The notes under the pieces are model-generated. The model ran no database searches, was not told the origin of the DNA, and saw only the letters and a list, made by a program, of their open reading frames with translations. A stretch of 57,918 nt of DNA from Oceanispirochaeta sp. (GTDB lineage Bacteria; Spirochaetota; Spirochaetia; DSM-2461), in assembly GCF_027859075.1 (NCBI RefSeq), contig NZ_JAQIBL010000191.1, positions 1 to 57,918 of the forward strand, in the 5' to 3' direction. Within the stretch, counting starts at the first letter, position 1, and the number at the start of each line of letters is the position of its first letter. This document shows, in pieces, positions 42,208 through 50,742 of the stretch. A program made the translations under genes and the position numbers.

Positions 42208-43628
42208 TAGCCCTGGGAATAGTCAATTCCCAGAGAGCGGACCACATCGTAAATTTCCAGGGAATGAACATATTCTGCAATAGTTCTGGTTCCCGTGCGT
42301 TTGGCAAAACCCACAATGGTCTCGGCTATAATCAAGGCATTCTAGTCATGGTCCAGGTTCCGGATAATGGATGCATCAATCTTTAAATAATCCACATCCA
42401 GCTCCATGATATAATTAAAATTTGAATAACCCGTACCAAAATCATCTAAAGCGATGGAACATCCGTAATCTTTAACCATGCGGACAAACTCGAGAACTTC
42501 GGGAACCCCCTCAATATTTTCACTTTCCAGGATTTCAAAACAGAGCCGGGGTGCTTCCTTCCAGTGATTATCCAGAATCCTCTTGATGAACAAGACGGTA
42601 TCCCTATTCTGTATATCCTCGACGGAAATATTAAAACTATATTCCAATACAGAGTTTTTCATCTCCCGTATGATCTTCCGCAGCATAATCCGGGACAGTG
42701 AAGGATACTGGCGGGACCTCACGGATATTTTGAGAAATTTGTCCGGGTAGATTATTGTCTCATCGATATCAATGATGCGCATAAGGCACTCATATTTTTC
42801 AATCTGGCCTGTCCGGTTATTAATTATGGGCTGAAAGTAGGGAACAACACGATCATCACGGATAGATTTCTTGACCTCATGAGTCCAGCGGATATTTTCT
42901 TCATACTCCCGGGGAATGTTCATTGAGTGATGATACACCAGAAAGGAAACTCTCCTCTCTTTGGCCTTTTTAAGGGCCATATCCGCCTGTGCCAGTATTC
43001 CAGGAGTCCGGTTGTTCATGTCTTCCATCAGATCTTTACTCAGAACTGAAGCAATTCCCAGAGAGATTGTGATAGTAATCTCAGTTTCATTCACCTGAAA
43101 AGGGTAATCATTCACCATTTCAATGATCACATCGGCGGTTCTGCGGATTCGCTCCTCGTCCTGGGAATAGTTGAACAGAAAAGCAAACTCATCAATTTCC
43201 AGTTTGTAGAGGTCGACGCCTTCAAACAAACGGGAATGGGATGACCGAGCCAGGCTTTTCAGTCGTTTGGCCAAAGAAAGGATAACTGCGTCACCAACTC
43301 TGTTGCCATAAAAATCATTGACTTCCTTGAAGGAGTCAATGTTGATTAGGAACAGGACAAGATCGTTCTGAACCGCTTCGAGACGAAGCTTTTCCCTGTT
43401 GGGAAGACCTGTCCTTCTGTCAAAATAAATTTTTTCGATAAGCCGTTCACGATCCTTGTTCCAATTCCTGAAGTAATAACGACTCAGAGGATAGGAAATG
43501 AGAACAATCAATACCAGCTTGGATATCAATGCAGCCAGAGAGTCCCGGGAGAACACACTGAGGGCGGCGAGAGAGCCCACCATGAGATAATAGGCCAGTA
43601 AGATTATAGGTTTGATTATTCGCTTCAT
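42135..43628 (-). CDS. GGDEF-EAL protein interrupted by an in-frame TAG
   Basis: Residues 1-60 hold two membrane helices. A degenerate GGDEF domain follows, with its signature as KLEIDEFAF, so it is probably not a cyclase. The EAL domain then has ECLMRI, ILESENIEG and LDDFGTGYSNFNYI. At codon 429 a TAG (42344-42342) interrupts, but the frame continues with NALIIAETIVGFAKR and TIAEYVHSLEI then GIDYSQGYYLGEP, the expected end of EAL. So 68 codons of conserved EAL sequence lie beyond the amber. The explanation may be a recent nonsense mutation, a sequencing error or read-through. No ribosome site precedes the ATG. Confidence 0.8.
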
Positions 43629-43630
43629 AT

Positions 43631-43648
43631 TTTAATCTCTAGATTAAA
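43631..43648. promoter_or_regulatory. Inverted repeat directly before the GGDEF-EAL start
   Basis: TTTAATCT and AGATTAAA are perfect 8-bp arms around a 2-base centre, ending two bases before the ATG. It occupies the place of the ribosome site, so it could be a protein operator or an RNA structure that limits translation. Confidence 0.45.
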
Positions 43649-43675
43649 GGAATGTGGGAATTTCATTTCGTAAGC

Positions 43676-44647
43676 TTATTTTATTCCTCTAAAAGAGCGG
43701 ATCAGAAATAGTTGGAAAGAAATAATCTGCATGCTCTTTTTCAACTCTCTCATCCGCCGGTCTAAAATCTCACCCTCCCGTTGAACCTGTTCCAATTCTT
43801 TTAATCCAAATTTTCTTAGACCGTCTCCGGTGATTTTCTGATTCTTTTTACCCCTGATTTCATACATTTGAAAAGCAGTCTGCAATGCTTCTCCTTCGGC
43901 AAGGGCAGTCTTAACCTTGAGGACCCGGCGAATCTGCCTCATCAGCCCTGAAAGAAGGTATACAAGGTCGGCATCACCGGAAAGTGTTATTTTTGAAAAG
44001 ACCTCCAAGGTTCCCGAGAGATCCTTGAGTAGTATCTTTTCAAAAAGGGTGAAGACATTCTCTTCCTTGCTGTGATATACGAAGTTATCAATATCTTCAT
44101 CCTGAATGACATCGCCGATATTGAAGTAAAAAGACAACTTTTGACAGGCTTCCTTGAGATCGACAGTATTATTATCGACCATCTCCAGGAGAACATGGAT
44201 GGCTCTAGCCTCTATCTTCATTCCCTGATCGGAAAAATACTTCTGAACCCAGTCTATTTTCTGATTATCGAACATTTCCCAGAAAATTTTCTTTTCCGAC
44301 CCGGGAACCAGGGCGGCCAGCCTTTTATCAACACTGACAGAGTCGCTCAGAAATACCAGGGTTACATCTTCGGGCATATTCTTGCAGAACTGCCCCAGCA
44401 TCTTGATGTCACCAGCCTTCTTAATCTCCTCACAACTTAAAATCACCGCCAATTTGTGAGACGAAAAGAGAGATCCGTTTCTGAGGATCGAAATGATCTG
44501 ACTTATATCTGTATCAAATGGATAAAAACGATGAGACTCAGGCTCTTCACCGCCCTTCTTTTTCAAGACCTTTTTGAGATTATCCAGATACTGATCTTTT
44601 TGCCCCTTTTCGGGACCCAATAGCATATGAAGTTGTTTTTCAGCCAT
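43676..44647 (-). CDS. holA: DNA polymerase III delta subunit
   Basis: This 323-residue protein fits HolA, the clamp-loader subunit that opens the beta clamp. The family features present are HMLLGPEKGQKDQYLDNLKK at the start, ILRNGSLFSSHKLAVIL, VTLVFLSDSVSVDKRLAALV and a helical C-terminal collar, DLVYLLSGLMRQIRRVLKVK. Sequence conservation is low in this family, but the whole layout agrees. It overlaps lexA by eight bases and is the last gene of the long minus-strand run. Confidence 0.85.
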   Translation of the reverse strand: MAEKQLHMLLGPEKGQKDQYLDNLKKVLKKKGGEEPESHRFYPFDTDISQIISILRNGSLFSSHKLAVILSCEEIKKAGDIKMLGQFCKNMPEDVTLVFLSDSVSVDKRLAALVPGSEKKIFWEMFDNQKIDWVQKYFSDQGMKIEARAIHVLLEMVDNNTVDLKEACQKLSFYFNIGDVIQDEDIDNFVYHSKEENVFTLFEKILLKDLSGTLEVFSKITLSGDADLVYLLSGLMRQIRRVLKVKTALAEGEALQTAFQMYEIRGKKNQKITGDGLRKFGLKELEQVQREGEILDRRMRELKKSMQIISFQLFLIRSFRGIK

Positions 44648-45242
44648 ATTGCCTAATTATTGTAATTAATTTTCCCAGGATTCTGACATCCTGAGTAAAA
44701 ATCGAGGGGTATGCCGGATTCTCAGCCTGGAGGCGGACCCGGTTTTTCTCTTTGTAAAAGCGTTTGAGAGTGACTGAGTCATCGACCATGGCTACAACGA
44801 TTTCACCATTATCCGCCAGGGGCTGCTGCACAAAGACCGCCAGATCTCCATCCAGGATTCCCGCACCGGTCATGCTTTCGCCCTGAACTCTCAGGGCAAA
44901 CAGATTGCCCTGCTTTAAAACGTCTATAGGAAGGGTGACAGATCCGTCATGATTTTCTTCTGCAAATAGGGGCAAACCTGCGGCGACACTGCCGAGAATC
45001 GGTATTTTCCTGCTTTCTTCACTCTCTTCTATATCGGGAGTCAGAGTAATAGCTCTAGACTTATTATGGCTGATGGCTATGACTTCTTTTTTCTCCAGGG
45101 CTTTCACATGATCATAAGCTCCTTTGACGGAAATGCTGAAATTTCTTCCAACTTCCCGGATAGAGGGAGGATACTGATTATCCTGAATATAACCCCGTAT
45201 AAAGTCCAGAATCTCACCCTGTCGTTTTGTCAAAGTTTTCAT
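44640..45242 (-). CDS. lexA: LexA repressor, SOS regulator
   Basis: This 200-residue protein has the N-terminal winged helix (PPSIREVGRNFSISVKGAYD) and the C-terminal S24 peptidase. The self-cleavage bond Ala-Gly is in GSVAAGLPLF, the catalytic Ser in VQGESMTGAGILDGD, and the Lys in DSVTLKRFYKEK. RecA-nucleoprotein triggers cleavage and SOS induction. The recognition helix differs from the E. coli form, so the operator may differ. ATGA overlaps the response-regulator stop. No operator was identified. Confidence 0.93.
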   Translation of the reverse strand: MKTLTKRQGEILDFIRGYIQDNQYPPSIREVGRNFSISVKGAYDHVKALEKKEVIAISHNKSRAITLTPDIEESEESRKIPILGSVAAGLPLFAEENHDGSVTLPIDVLKQGNLFALRVQGESMTGAGILDGDLAVFVQQPLADNGEIVVAMVDDSVTLKRFYKEKNRVRLQAENPAYPSIFTQDVRILGKLITIIRQYG

Positions 45243-46600
45243 TTTATTATTTCCAGACCATATTTTTTAATCTTGCTATGAAGATTACTGGGATAGATTC
45301 CCAGATCCTGAGCAGTTTTGGATATATTATACCCGTTTGTTTCCAATCTGTCCTGTAAAAGAATCTGCTCAAATTCATCCCTGGCTTCATTCAACTTCTT
45401 GGTGCCGAATTTTTCAAGGAGGGGTGATTTTCTGGCAATCTTCTGTTCTCCCAGAAATTGCATCACCAATTCAAGAGAAATCACATTCCCATCGGACATA
45501 ATATTAATTCTTTCCATGAAATTTTTCAATTCCCGGATGTTTCCCGACCAGGGAAATCGGGCCATTCCTTCCAGGCCTTCAACAGAGATGCTGCGGGGTT
45601 CCTGTCCGGAGGGTGTATACAACTTCATAAAATGATTTACCAGCAGAGGCAGATCCTCAATCCTTTCACTTAAAGAGGGTACATGAATAGGCACAACATT
45701 GAGCCTGAAATAAAGGTCTTCCCGGAAGTGATTCTCCTCAATTTCTCTCATAATATCTTTATTGGTGGCAGAAATGACTCGCACATCTACCGAAACCTGT
45801 TCCGTACCGCCAATCCGGTCAAATTTCATCTCCTGAATAGCCCGAAGCACCTTGGCTTGGGCGCCAAGAGACATATCAGCGACTTCATCCAGAAAAAGAG
45901 TTCCTCCGTCAGCCATCTCAAACTTTCCCTTCTTGAGTCTTGCGGCACCTGTAAAGGACCCTTTTTCATGTCCAAAGAGTTCACTCTCAATCAGGTTTTC
46001 CGGTATGGCGGCACAATTGACCTCAATAAATGGTTCATACCTGCGGGAGCTGCTATTATGAAGAGCCCGGGCTACCAGCTCTTTCCCCGTTCCATTATCT
46101 CCCAGGATCATGACCCGGGCATCAGAATCGGCACTCTGTTTGATGATTTCACGAATCTGCCTGATTCCTTCGCTTTCACCGATCATCTGATCATCCAGGA
46201 CACCCGCTGTTTTCAGAGAACGGTTCTCCTTCTTAAGCTTTTCCAGTTCAATAGCATTTCGACTCAGGGTAATCACCCTGGTCAGATCCAGAGGTTTTTC
46301 CAGGAAATCAAAAGCTCCCATCTTTATGGCTTTAACCGCCAGATCTACATTGGCATGCCCCGAGATGATAAGAACTGAGACGACAGGATACTCTTCCCGG
46401 AGGATTTTAAGCACTTCTATCCCGCCCATCCTGGGCAGCCAGATATCCAGAAACACAAGATCTACCGGCTCAGTCTTCATCATACGAAGGCCTTCGATCC
46501 CATCTGGAGCCTCAAGGACTTCATAACCCTCGTCGCTCAGAATATCCTTAAGAACATCTCTGACAGAAGGTTCATCATCTATAATCAGTATCCTTTCCAT
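45239..46600 (-). CDS. Sigma-54-dependent response regulator (NtrX/AtoC type)
   Basis: This 453-residue protein has a receiver domain at residues 1-118 (phospho-Asp in LVFLDIWLPRMGG), then an AAA+ sigma-54 activator. The AAA+ part has Walker A LGDNGTGKELVAR, the sigma-54 contact loop GSFTGA, Walker B GGTLFLDEVADM and RxDLYYRLN-type EDLYFRLNV. A Fis-type HTH closes the protein (GYNISKTAQDLGIYPSNLHS). The start at 46600 follows GAGGAG by four bases. It overlaps the kinase gene, and sigma-54 is encoded upstream in the same run. The target genes are unknown. Confidence 0.93.
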   Translation of the reverse strand: MERILIIDDEPSVRDVLKDILSDEGYEVLEAPDGIEGLRMMKTEPVDLVFLDIWLPRMGGIEVLKILREEYPVVSVLIISGHANVDLAVKAIKMGAFDFLEKPLDLTRVITLSRNAIELEKLKKENRSLKTAGVLDDQMIGESEGIRQIREIIKQSADSDARVMILGDNGTGKELVARALHNSSSRRYEPFIEVNCAAIPENLIESELFGHEKGSFTGAARLKKGKFEMADGGTLFLDEVADMSLGAQAKVLRAIQEMKFDRIGGTEQVSVDVRVISATNKDIMREIEENHFREDLYFRLNVVPIHVPSLSERIEDLPLLVNHFMKLYTPSGQEPRSISVEGLEGMARFPWSGNIRELKNFMERINIMSDGNVISLELVMQFLGEQKIARKSPLLEKFGTKKLNEARDEFEQILLQDRLETNGYNISKTAQDLGIYPSNLHSKIKKYGLEIIK

Positions 46601-48386
46601 ACATCTCCTCATAAGGCAGGTCCAGGTAAAAGGTTGTCCCTTCTCCCGGGGACGACTCAACCCAGATACGTCCTTTATGGTCATGAATAATTCTTTCTAC
46701 AATTGAAAGGCCTAATCCTGTTCCTTTATCTCTTGTTGTAAAATAGGGATTGAATACCTGATCAAGCAAGTCTTCAGGGATTCCGGGTCCGGAATCAGAT
46801 ACCTGTACCCTAGAGTAAACAGAATAACCTTTCTTCACAAGATCGGCTCTCAAGATTATGATACCCTCACCCCCCATAGCCTGCAGTGCATTAGAGAACA
46901 GATTCTGAAAAACCTGCCGGAATTGACCCGGATCAGCGTGTATGTAAAGATCATCCCTGAGATCTTCTGTCAGAAAGGTGACTCCCGGAGAGGACTCCTC
47001 CAGGACCTCAATGATGGAATGAAGGAATTTTTTTAAATTCAACTCTTCCATGGCCGGCGATTTCTGCCGGGCAAACTCCCTGAATTCTGTGAGAAGACTG
47101 TTGAGATTATCCACTTCCACAAGGATTCTATTCATTCCTTTCCGAATAACCTGTTCAGGAATCTCATCATCACCCAGGCGGGTCAGAACTCTCTGGGCAT
47201 ACAAACGGATAGGAGTCAGAGGATTTCGTATCTCATGAGCCAGCCTCTGGGCAATATCCTGCCAGGCTGATACTTTTTCGGTCTGCAGGGTCTCCATGCG
47301 GGAGACTTCCAGCTCTTTGACCATGGTATTGAAAGAATCGGTGAGAAAAGAAAAATCATCATTCTCCCTGCTGAGGAGTCGATAGGAATAGTCCCCCTGG
47401 GCAACTCGTCTGGTTGCTTCTTCCAGCCCCAGAAAGGGTTTTATCATACGCTGGCTTATGACCAGGGCGACTACAAATCCCAGAAAAAGCATGGGTACCA
47501 GAAAAATAGCATAGAAGAGAATCAATCCGACGCTGAAAAGTCTATCATACTCTTCAAACTGTTTGAACTTTTCAATACCCTGTGTGAGATTTCGGGCATG
47601 ATCGTCAAATTCCCGGGGGATGGTTCTATACAGAACAACCTTATAGGGAGTTCCGCTGCTCTTTAATTCTTTCATATACCCGAGAATGCTGAAGTCGGGA
47701 ACCGTCCTTTTGGGTATAAGCCCGGGCTTGATCAGTTCCAGCTCTTCCCGGGAATAGGTCAATCGGGGATCACCAAACACATATAAATCCTCAGGAGAAA
47801 GAATCTGGATTCCCTCAATCATCGGAAACTGAGACTTCAGTTCCTTCCAAACCCGTTCCGGGGATTGGGAAACCCGGGAGGCAGAAAGAGATAAATAGGG
47901 GCTGTTCCCAATGTCCTCCAACTCACGGTTCAAATCAAAATAATACTCCAAAGCGATTTCCAGTCCGCTATCAAGGGCCATTCCCACTTCCGGACCGAAC
48001 CATTGGTTAAAAACCATGTCTACAAATCGCAGAGATAAAACAGTTTGAGGAAGGGAGATGAGGAAGATGATCAGAAAAATCAGCAGCACAAGACGCAGCC
48101 TGAAACGGTATGAGGAATGCTTCGATCGGACTTTACGCCAGACATAAATGAAACTGTACCCCAATGAAATGATCAGAATCAAAGGAATGGCCATCAACAA
48201 CACCAGGGAGATTCCATCCTCACCGATGGTGTTCTGATCCATACTTCCCAGAATGTTGGAAGAAAAAACGAGAATCAGGACAATAACCAGAAGGTAGAGA
48301 AGGATGACCGTAATCACGCTATTTTGGAGGAATTCTCTAATGGATTGGAATTTCAATAAAAATCCCCCTGGAATACGGGCTCCCAT
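46575..48386 (-). CDS. NtrY-like membrane sensor histidine kinase
   Basis: This 603-residue kinase has about three N-terminal membrane helices, an extracytoplasmic sensor region (about residues 120-290), another helix pair, and a HAMP domain. HisKA has the phospho-His in AQRLAHEIRNPLTPIRLYAQ, and the HATPase has FQNLFSNALQAMGGEG, VSDSGPGIPEDLLDQVF and DKGTGLGLSIVERI. It pairs with the NtrX-like regulator downstream. The ATG at 48386 has a modest AGGG site; a TTG at 48356 that overlaps the upstream stop (TTGA), with AGGGGG seven bases upstream, is an equal candidate. Confidence 0.9.
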   Translation of the reverse strand: MGARIPGGFLLKFQSIREFLQNSVITVILLYLLVIVLILVFSSNILGSMDQNTIGEDGISLVLLMAIPLILIISLGYSFIYVWRKVRSKHSSYRFRLRLVLLIFLIIFLISLPQTVLSLRFVDMVFNQWFGPEVGMALDSGLEIALEYYFDLNRELEDIGNSPYLSLSASRVSQSPERVWKELKSQFPMIEGIQILSPEDLYVFGDPRLTYSREELELIKPGLIPKRTVPDFSILGYMKELKSSGTPYKVVLYRTIPREFDDHARNLTQGIEKFKQFEEYDRLFSVGLILFYAIFLVPMLFLGFVVALVISQRMIKPFLGLEEATRRVAQGDYSYRLLSRENDDFSFLTDSFNTMVKELEVSRMETLQTEKVSAWQDIAQRLAHEIRNPLTPIRLYAQRVLTRLGDDEIPEQVIRKGMNRILVEVDNLNSLLTEFREFARQKSPAMEELNLKKFLHSIIEVLEESSPGVTFLTEDLRDDLYIHADPGQFRQVFQNLFSNALQAMGGEGIIILRADLVKKGYSVYSRVQVSDSGPGIPEDLLDQVFNPYFTTRDKGTGLGLSIVERIIHDHKGRIWVESSPGEGTTFYLDLPYEEMYGKDTDYR

Positions 48387-48913
48387 GAACCCTGTCTGAT
48401 GAATTTACCGGGCAGGAGGTACAAGATGCTGAAGGGAGGGACCAGTTTTTTATATATTATTTTTTCCCGGACTTTAAGTATTGGATCTGAATCTTTGGGA
48501 ATATGGATACCCGAAGGGTAAATCAGGATGCCGGAAAATGCCTTAAAAAAAAGGTCCCAATCCCGGTACACAGCGGATTCCCGTCCATTGAGGAGCAATA
48601 TATAGTCCCCTGTAATCTTGTCTCTAAAACCGGTTTTTCTGATATGTATTTCCAGATGCTCTCCTCCGATGGAGTAAGGGCTGCCGCTCATCTGAATTCG
48701 GAAGCTGGCAAATATTTCCGACTGATGCCCATTGTTTATATTGCTCCGGATTAATGCCTCAGGGATAGGATCTGGATGAAAGTACAAAACCAGAGAACCA
48801 TCTTCTCCTGTGCTGTATGAAGCTATAGGAGTATTCAGTCCGAATAAGGGAGAAGCTGATATGATCAGAACTAGAAGGATTCTGATGCCGTATCCTGGAT
48901 CATTCCTCTTCAA
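48353..48913 (-). CDS. Exported DUF4390-like protein
   Basis: This is a roughly 186-residue protein with a signal peptide (RNDPGYGIRILLVLIISASP) and a mature beta-rich part ending LLPGKFIRQGSWEPVFQGDF. Placement before an NtrY-type kinase and the fold pattern fit DUF4390, which I recall beside NtrY in other bacteria. The start at TTG 48913 gives the signal peptide directly; no ATG or GTG lies close, and the longer frame upstream is inside ptsH. It may modulate the kinase sensor. The function is unknown. Confidence 0.6.
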   Translation of the reverse strand: MKRNDPGYGIRILLVLIISASPLFGLNTPIASYSTGEDGSLVLYFHPDPIPEALIRSNINNGHQSEIFASFRIQMSGSPYSIGGEHLEIHIRKTGFRDKITGDYILLLNGRESAVYRDWDLFFKAFSGILIYPSGIHIPKDSDPILKVREKIIYKKLVPPFSILYLLPGKFIRQGSWEPVFQGDFY

Positions 48914-49166
48914 ACCTGCTTTCAAAAAGGGCAAACAACGCATCAAGTGCTCCTTGCTCATCCGGACCTTCGGCGGTAAGTACGACCTTGGTATCATATC
49001 CGGCACCCATTGTCAGGATTCCCATAATGGACTTGGCATTTATTTTTTCAGACCCCATCTCGATAAAGATCGTGGATTCAAATTGAGAGGCTGTCTGCAC
49101 AATCAGGGCCGCAGGTCTGGCATGCAGCCCTGCTCTATTTTTTACAAGTGTATCTTTCTGAACCAT
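48900..49166 (-). CDS. ptsH: HPr phosphocarrier protein
   Basis: This 88-residue protein has the PEP-dependent phospho-His in KNRAGLHARPAALIVQTASQ and the regulatory Ser in INAKSIMGILTMGAGYD. The Ser is the target of HPr kinase, whose gene is just upstream. With no sugar permease in the window, it probably works in regulation more than in transport. The stop overlaps the DUF4390-like gene start. Confidence 0.95.
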   Translation of the reverse strand: MVQKDTLVKNRAGLHARPAALIVQTASQFESTIFIEMGSEKINAKSIMGILTMGAGYDTKVVLTAEGPDEQGALDALFALFESRFEEE

Positions 49167-49169
49167 TCT

Positions 49170-50159
49170 TTAATCCTGCTTAGTCAAATAGTTATCCTGA
49201 TACATCTTTCTGGCATTGTCACTTTCCAGCATCTGTATCAGATTTTTATTAAATTCTTTAGCAGCATAATGCCCTTTATGTTTCAAGCGCTCATTTAAGG
49301 CTGCCGCTTCAATAATCACCGGAATGTTCCTGCCTGGTTTGACGGGAATATTAAAAGTGGATATCTTCACTCCCAGTATATCAGATGTAACTTCCACCGT
49401 ACCAAGTCGATCATAATTTTTTGAAGAATCCCATTCTTCAAGATTGATCACCATCTGAACCTGTTTCTTATCTCTTATTCCTCTTACTCCGAAAATCTGG
49501 GAAACATTGATGATTCCCAATCCCCGAATCTCCATATGATGCCCCAGTATCCGGTCATCACTAAACCCCATAAGGATGCTTCCATTGAAACATTTCATCA
49601 AAACAGAATCATCAGAAATCAACCGGTGGCCCCGTTCTAATAGTTCCAGCGCCGTTTCACTCTTCCCGACACCGCTTTCTCCTTTGATCAGAACTCCCAT
49701 TCCAAACACTTCAACCAGAACACCATGCTGTTTTTCCTGGGGTGCCAGAATATCTCCCAGAGTCCGGATAATTTTAACAGAAAACTCATTAGAGGGCAGA
49801 GGTGTCTGAAGAACGGGAACACCCGCTTTTTCTGCCAGCACCAAAAACCAGTCAGCCGGAGTTTTTTCCCTGCAGAAAACACAAAAAGGAATAGGAAAGG
49901 AAAAAAGCTTTTCTACCGATGAAAAATCACCGGTCTCTTCCATTTCCTTCAAATACTCATGTTCAGCCGAGCCGAAAACCTGTACCCGCTGGGGTGCAAA
50001 GGTCTTAAAAAACCCTGTGAGGGCCAGTCCCGGCCGGTTTAATTCCATATGATCAATCGTCTTGGCCAGACCCTTCCGTCCGGCAAGACATTTCAGCTTC
50101 AGAGCATTATAGTCGCGCAGATCCAGATCCATCAGATCCAGAACTGTAATTTTTTCCAT
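49170..50159 (-). CDS. hprK: HPr kinase/phosphorylase
   Basis: This 329-residue enzyme phosphorylates or dephosphorylates the regulatory serine of HPr. The P-loop is GESGVGKSETALELLERGH, the signature segment MEIRGLGIINVSQIFGVRGI, and RPGRN-like KPGRNIPVIIEAAALNERLK. The N-terminal substrate-binding half is present. GAGGA lies just before the ATG at 50159. It sits three bases from ptsH, forming the HPr regulatory pair inside the rpoN cluster. Confidence 0.94.
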   Translation of the reverse strand: MEKITVLDLMDLDLRDYNALKLKCLAGRKGLAKTIDHMELNRPGLALTGFFKTFAPQRVQVFGSAEHEYLKEMEETGDFSSVEKLFSFPIPFCVFCREKTPADWFLVLAEKAGVPVLQTPLPSNEFSVKIIRTLGDILAPQEKQHGVLVEVFGMGVLIKGESGVGKSETALELLERGHRLISDDSVLMKCFNGSILMGFSDDRILGHHMEIRGLGIINVSQIFGVRGIRDKKQVQMVINLEEWDSSKNYDRLGTVEVTSDILGVKISTFNIPVKPGRNIPVIIEAAALNERLKHKGHYAAKEFNKNLIQMLESDNARKMYQDNYLTKQD

Positions 50160-50310
50160 CTGGTTCCTCAACTTTCCAGGAATGACTCCGGACCATTGAT
50201 TTTATCTGTTTTTTTGTGAAAATTCTACTCTTTTTTAAATGCGACAGGATTTCACTCCGAATTGGGAACATTTGAATGCCAGCAGAAAGATAAAAAAGGC
50301 TTCGCTGGGC

Positions 50311-50344
50311 AAACAAAAAGACCCTCTCTTGGTTTGAGAGGGTC
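50311..50344 (-). terminator. Terminator or attenuator between hpf and hprK
   Basis: On the minus strand GACCCTCTC and GAGAGGGTC form a perfect 9-bp stem followed by T5 and more T. It lies just past hpf inside the long gene run, so it may reduce read-through into hprK. Confidence 0.85.
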
Positions 50345-50366
50345 CCGTATTCAAAAAGCCATAACC

Positions 50367-50681
50367 TTAAATTTCAGGTTTTTCGGCCATATGTTCCTGG
50401 ATTTTTTCTTTCTCTTTTGTTGTTTTATGCTCCATTTTATCAAACATAATATCGATAGCTTTAAACAAGTCCCGATCTTCAACCTTGACATGGCTGTTCT
50501 GACCCCACCGAAAATGGGCGTCTGATGAAGCAATATAAAGGCCTTTGGGTTCTCGGGATAATGTAATGTGGAAATCAACGATCAGATCCTCCACATGTTT
50601 AAGCCGCTTCAGCTTTTTTTCCACGTATTCCCGGGTGCTGTCAGAAACATCATAATGAACACCTTTTAGCTCTACAGTCAT
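50367..50681 (-). CDS. hpf: Ribosome hibernation promoting factor, short form
   Basis: This 104-residue HPF/RaiA protein binds the 30S subunit and helps form inactive ribosome dimers in stress. It has the beta-alpha-beta fold start TVELKGVHYDVSDSTREYVE, KKLKRLKHVEDLIVDFHITL and DLFKAIDIMFDKMEHKTTKE. It lacks the long C-terminal domain. AGGAGG is a strong ribosome site. It lies next to rpoN, as in many bacteria. Confidence 0.92.
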   Translation of the reverse strand: MTVELKGVHYDVSDSTREYVEKKLKRLKHVEDLIVDFHITLSREPKGLYIASSDAHFRWGQNSHVKVEDRDLFKAIDIMFDKMEHKTTKEKEKIQEHMAEKPEI

Positions 50682-50742
50682 AGAAGCCTCCTATCAAATG
50701 GTGTCGACAGTGAACTGCGGCACCAAAAAAAAATATAAATTA

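Noticed and set aside
50107-50316. Possible 69-codon gene between hpf and hprK on the minus strand
   Set aside because: The frame overlaps the hprK start, has no ribosome site and shows no known motif. It is more likely chance or a shadow, though a short DNA-binding-like peptide cannot be excluded.
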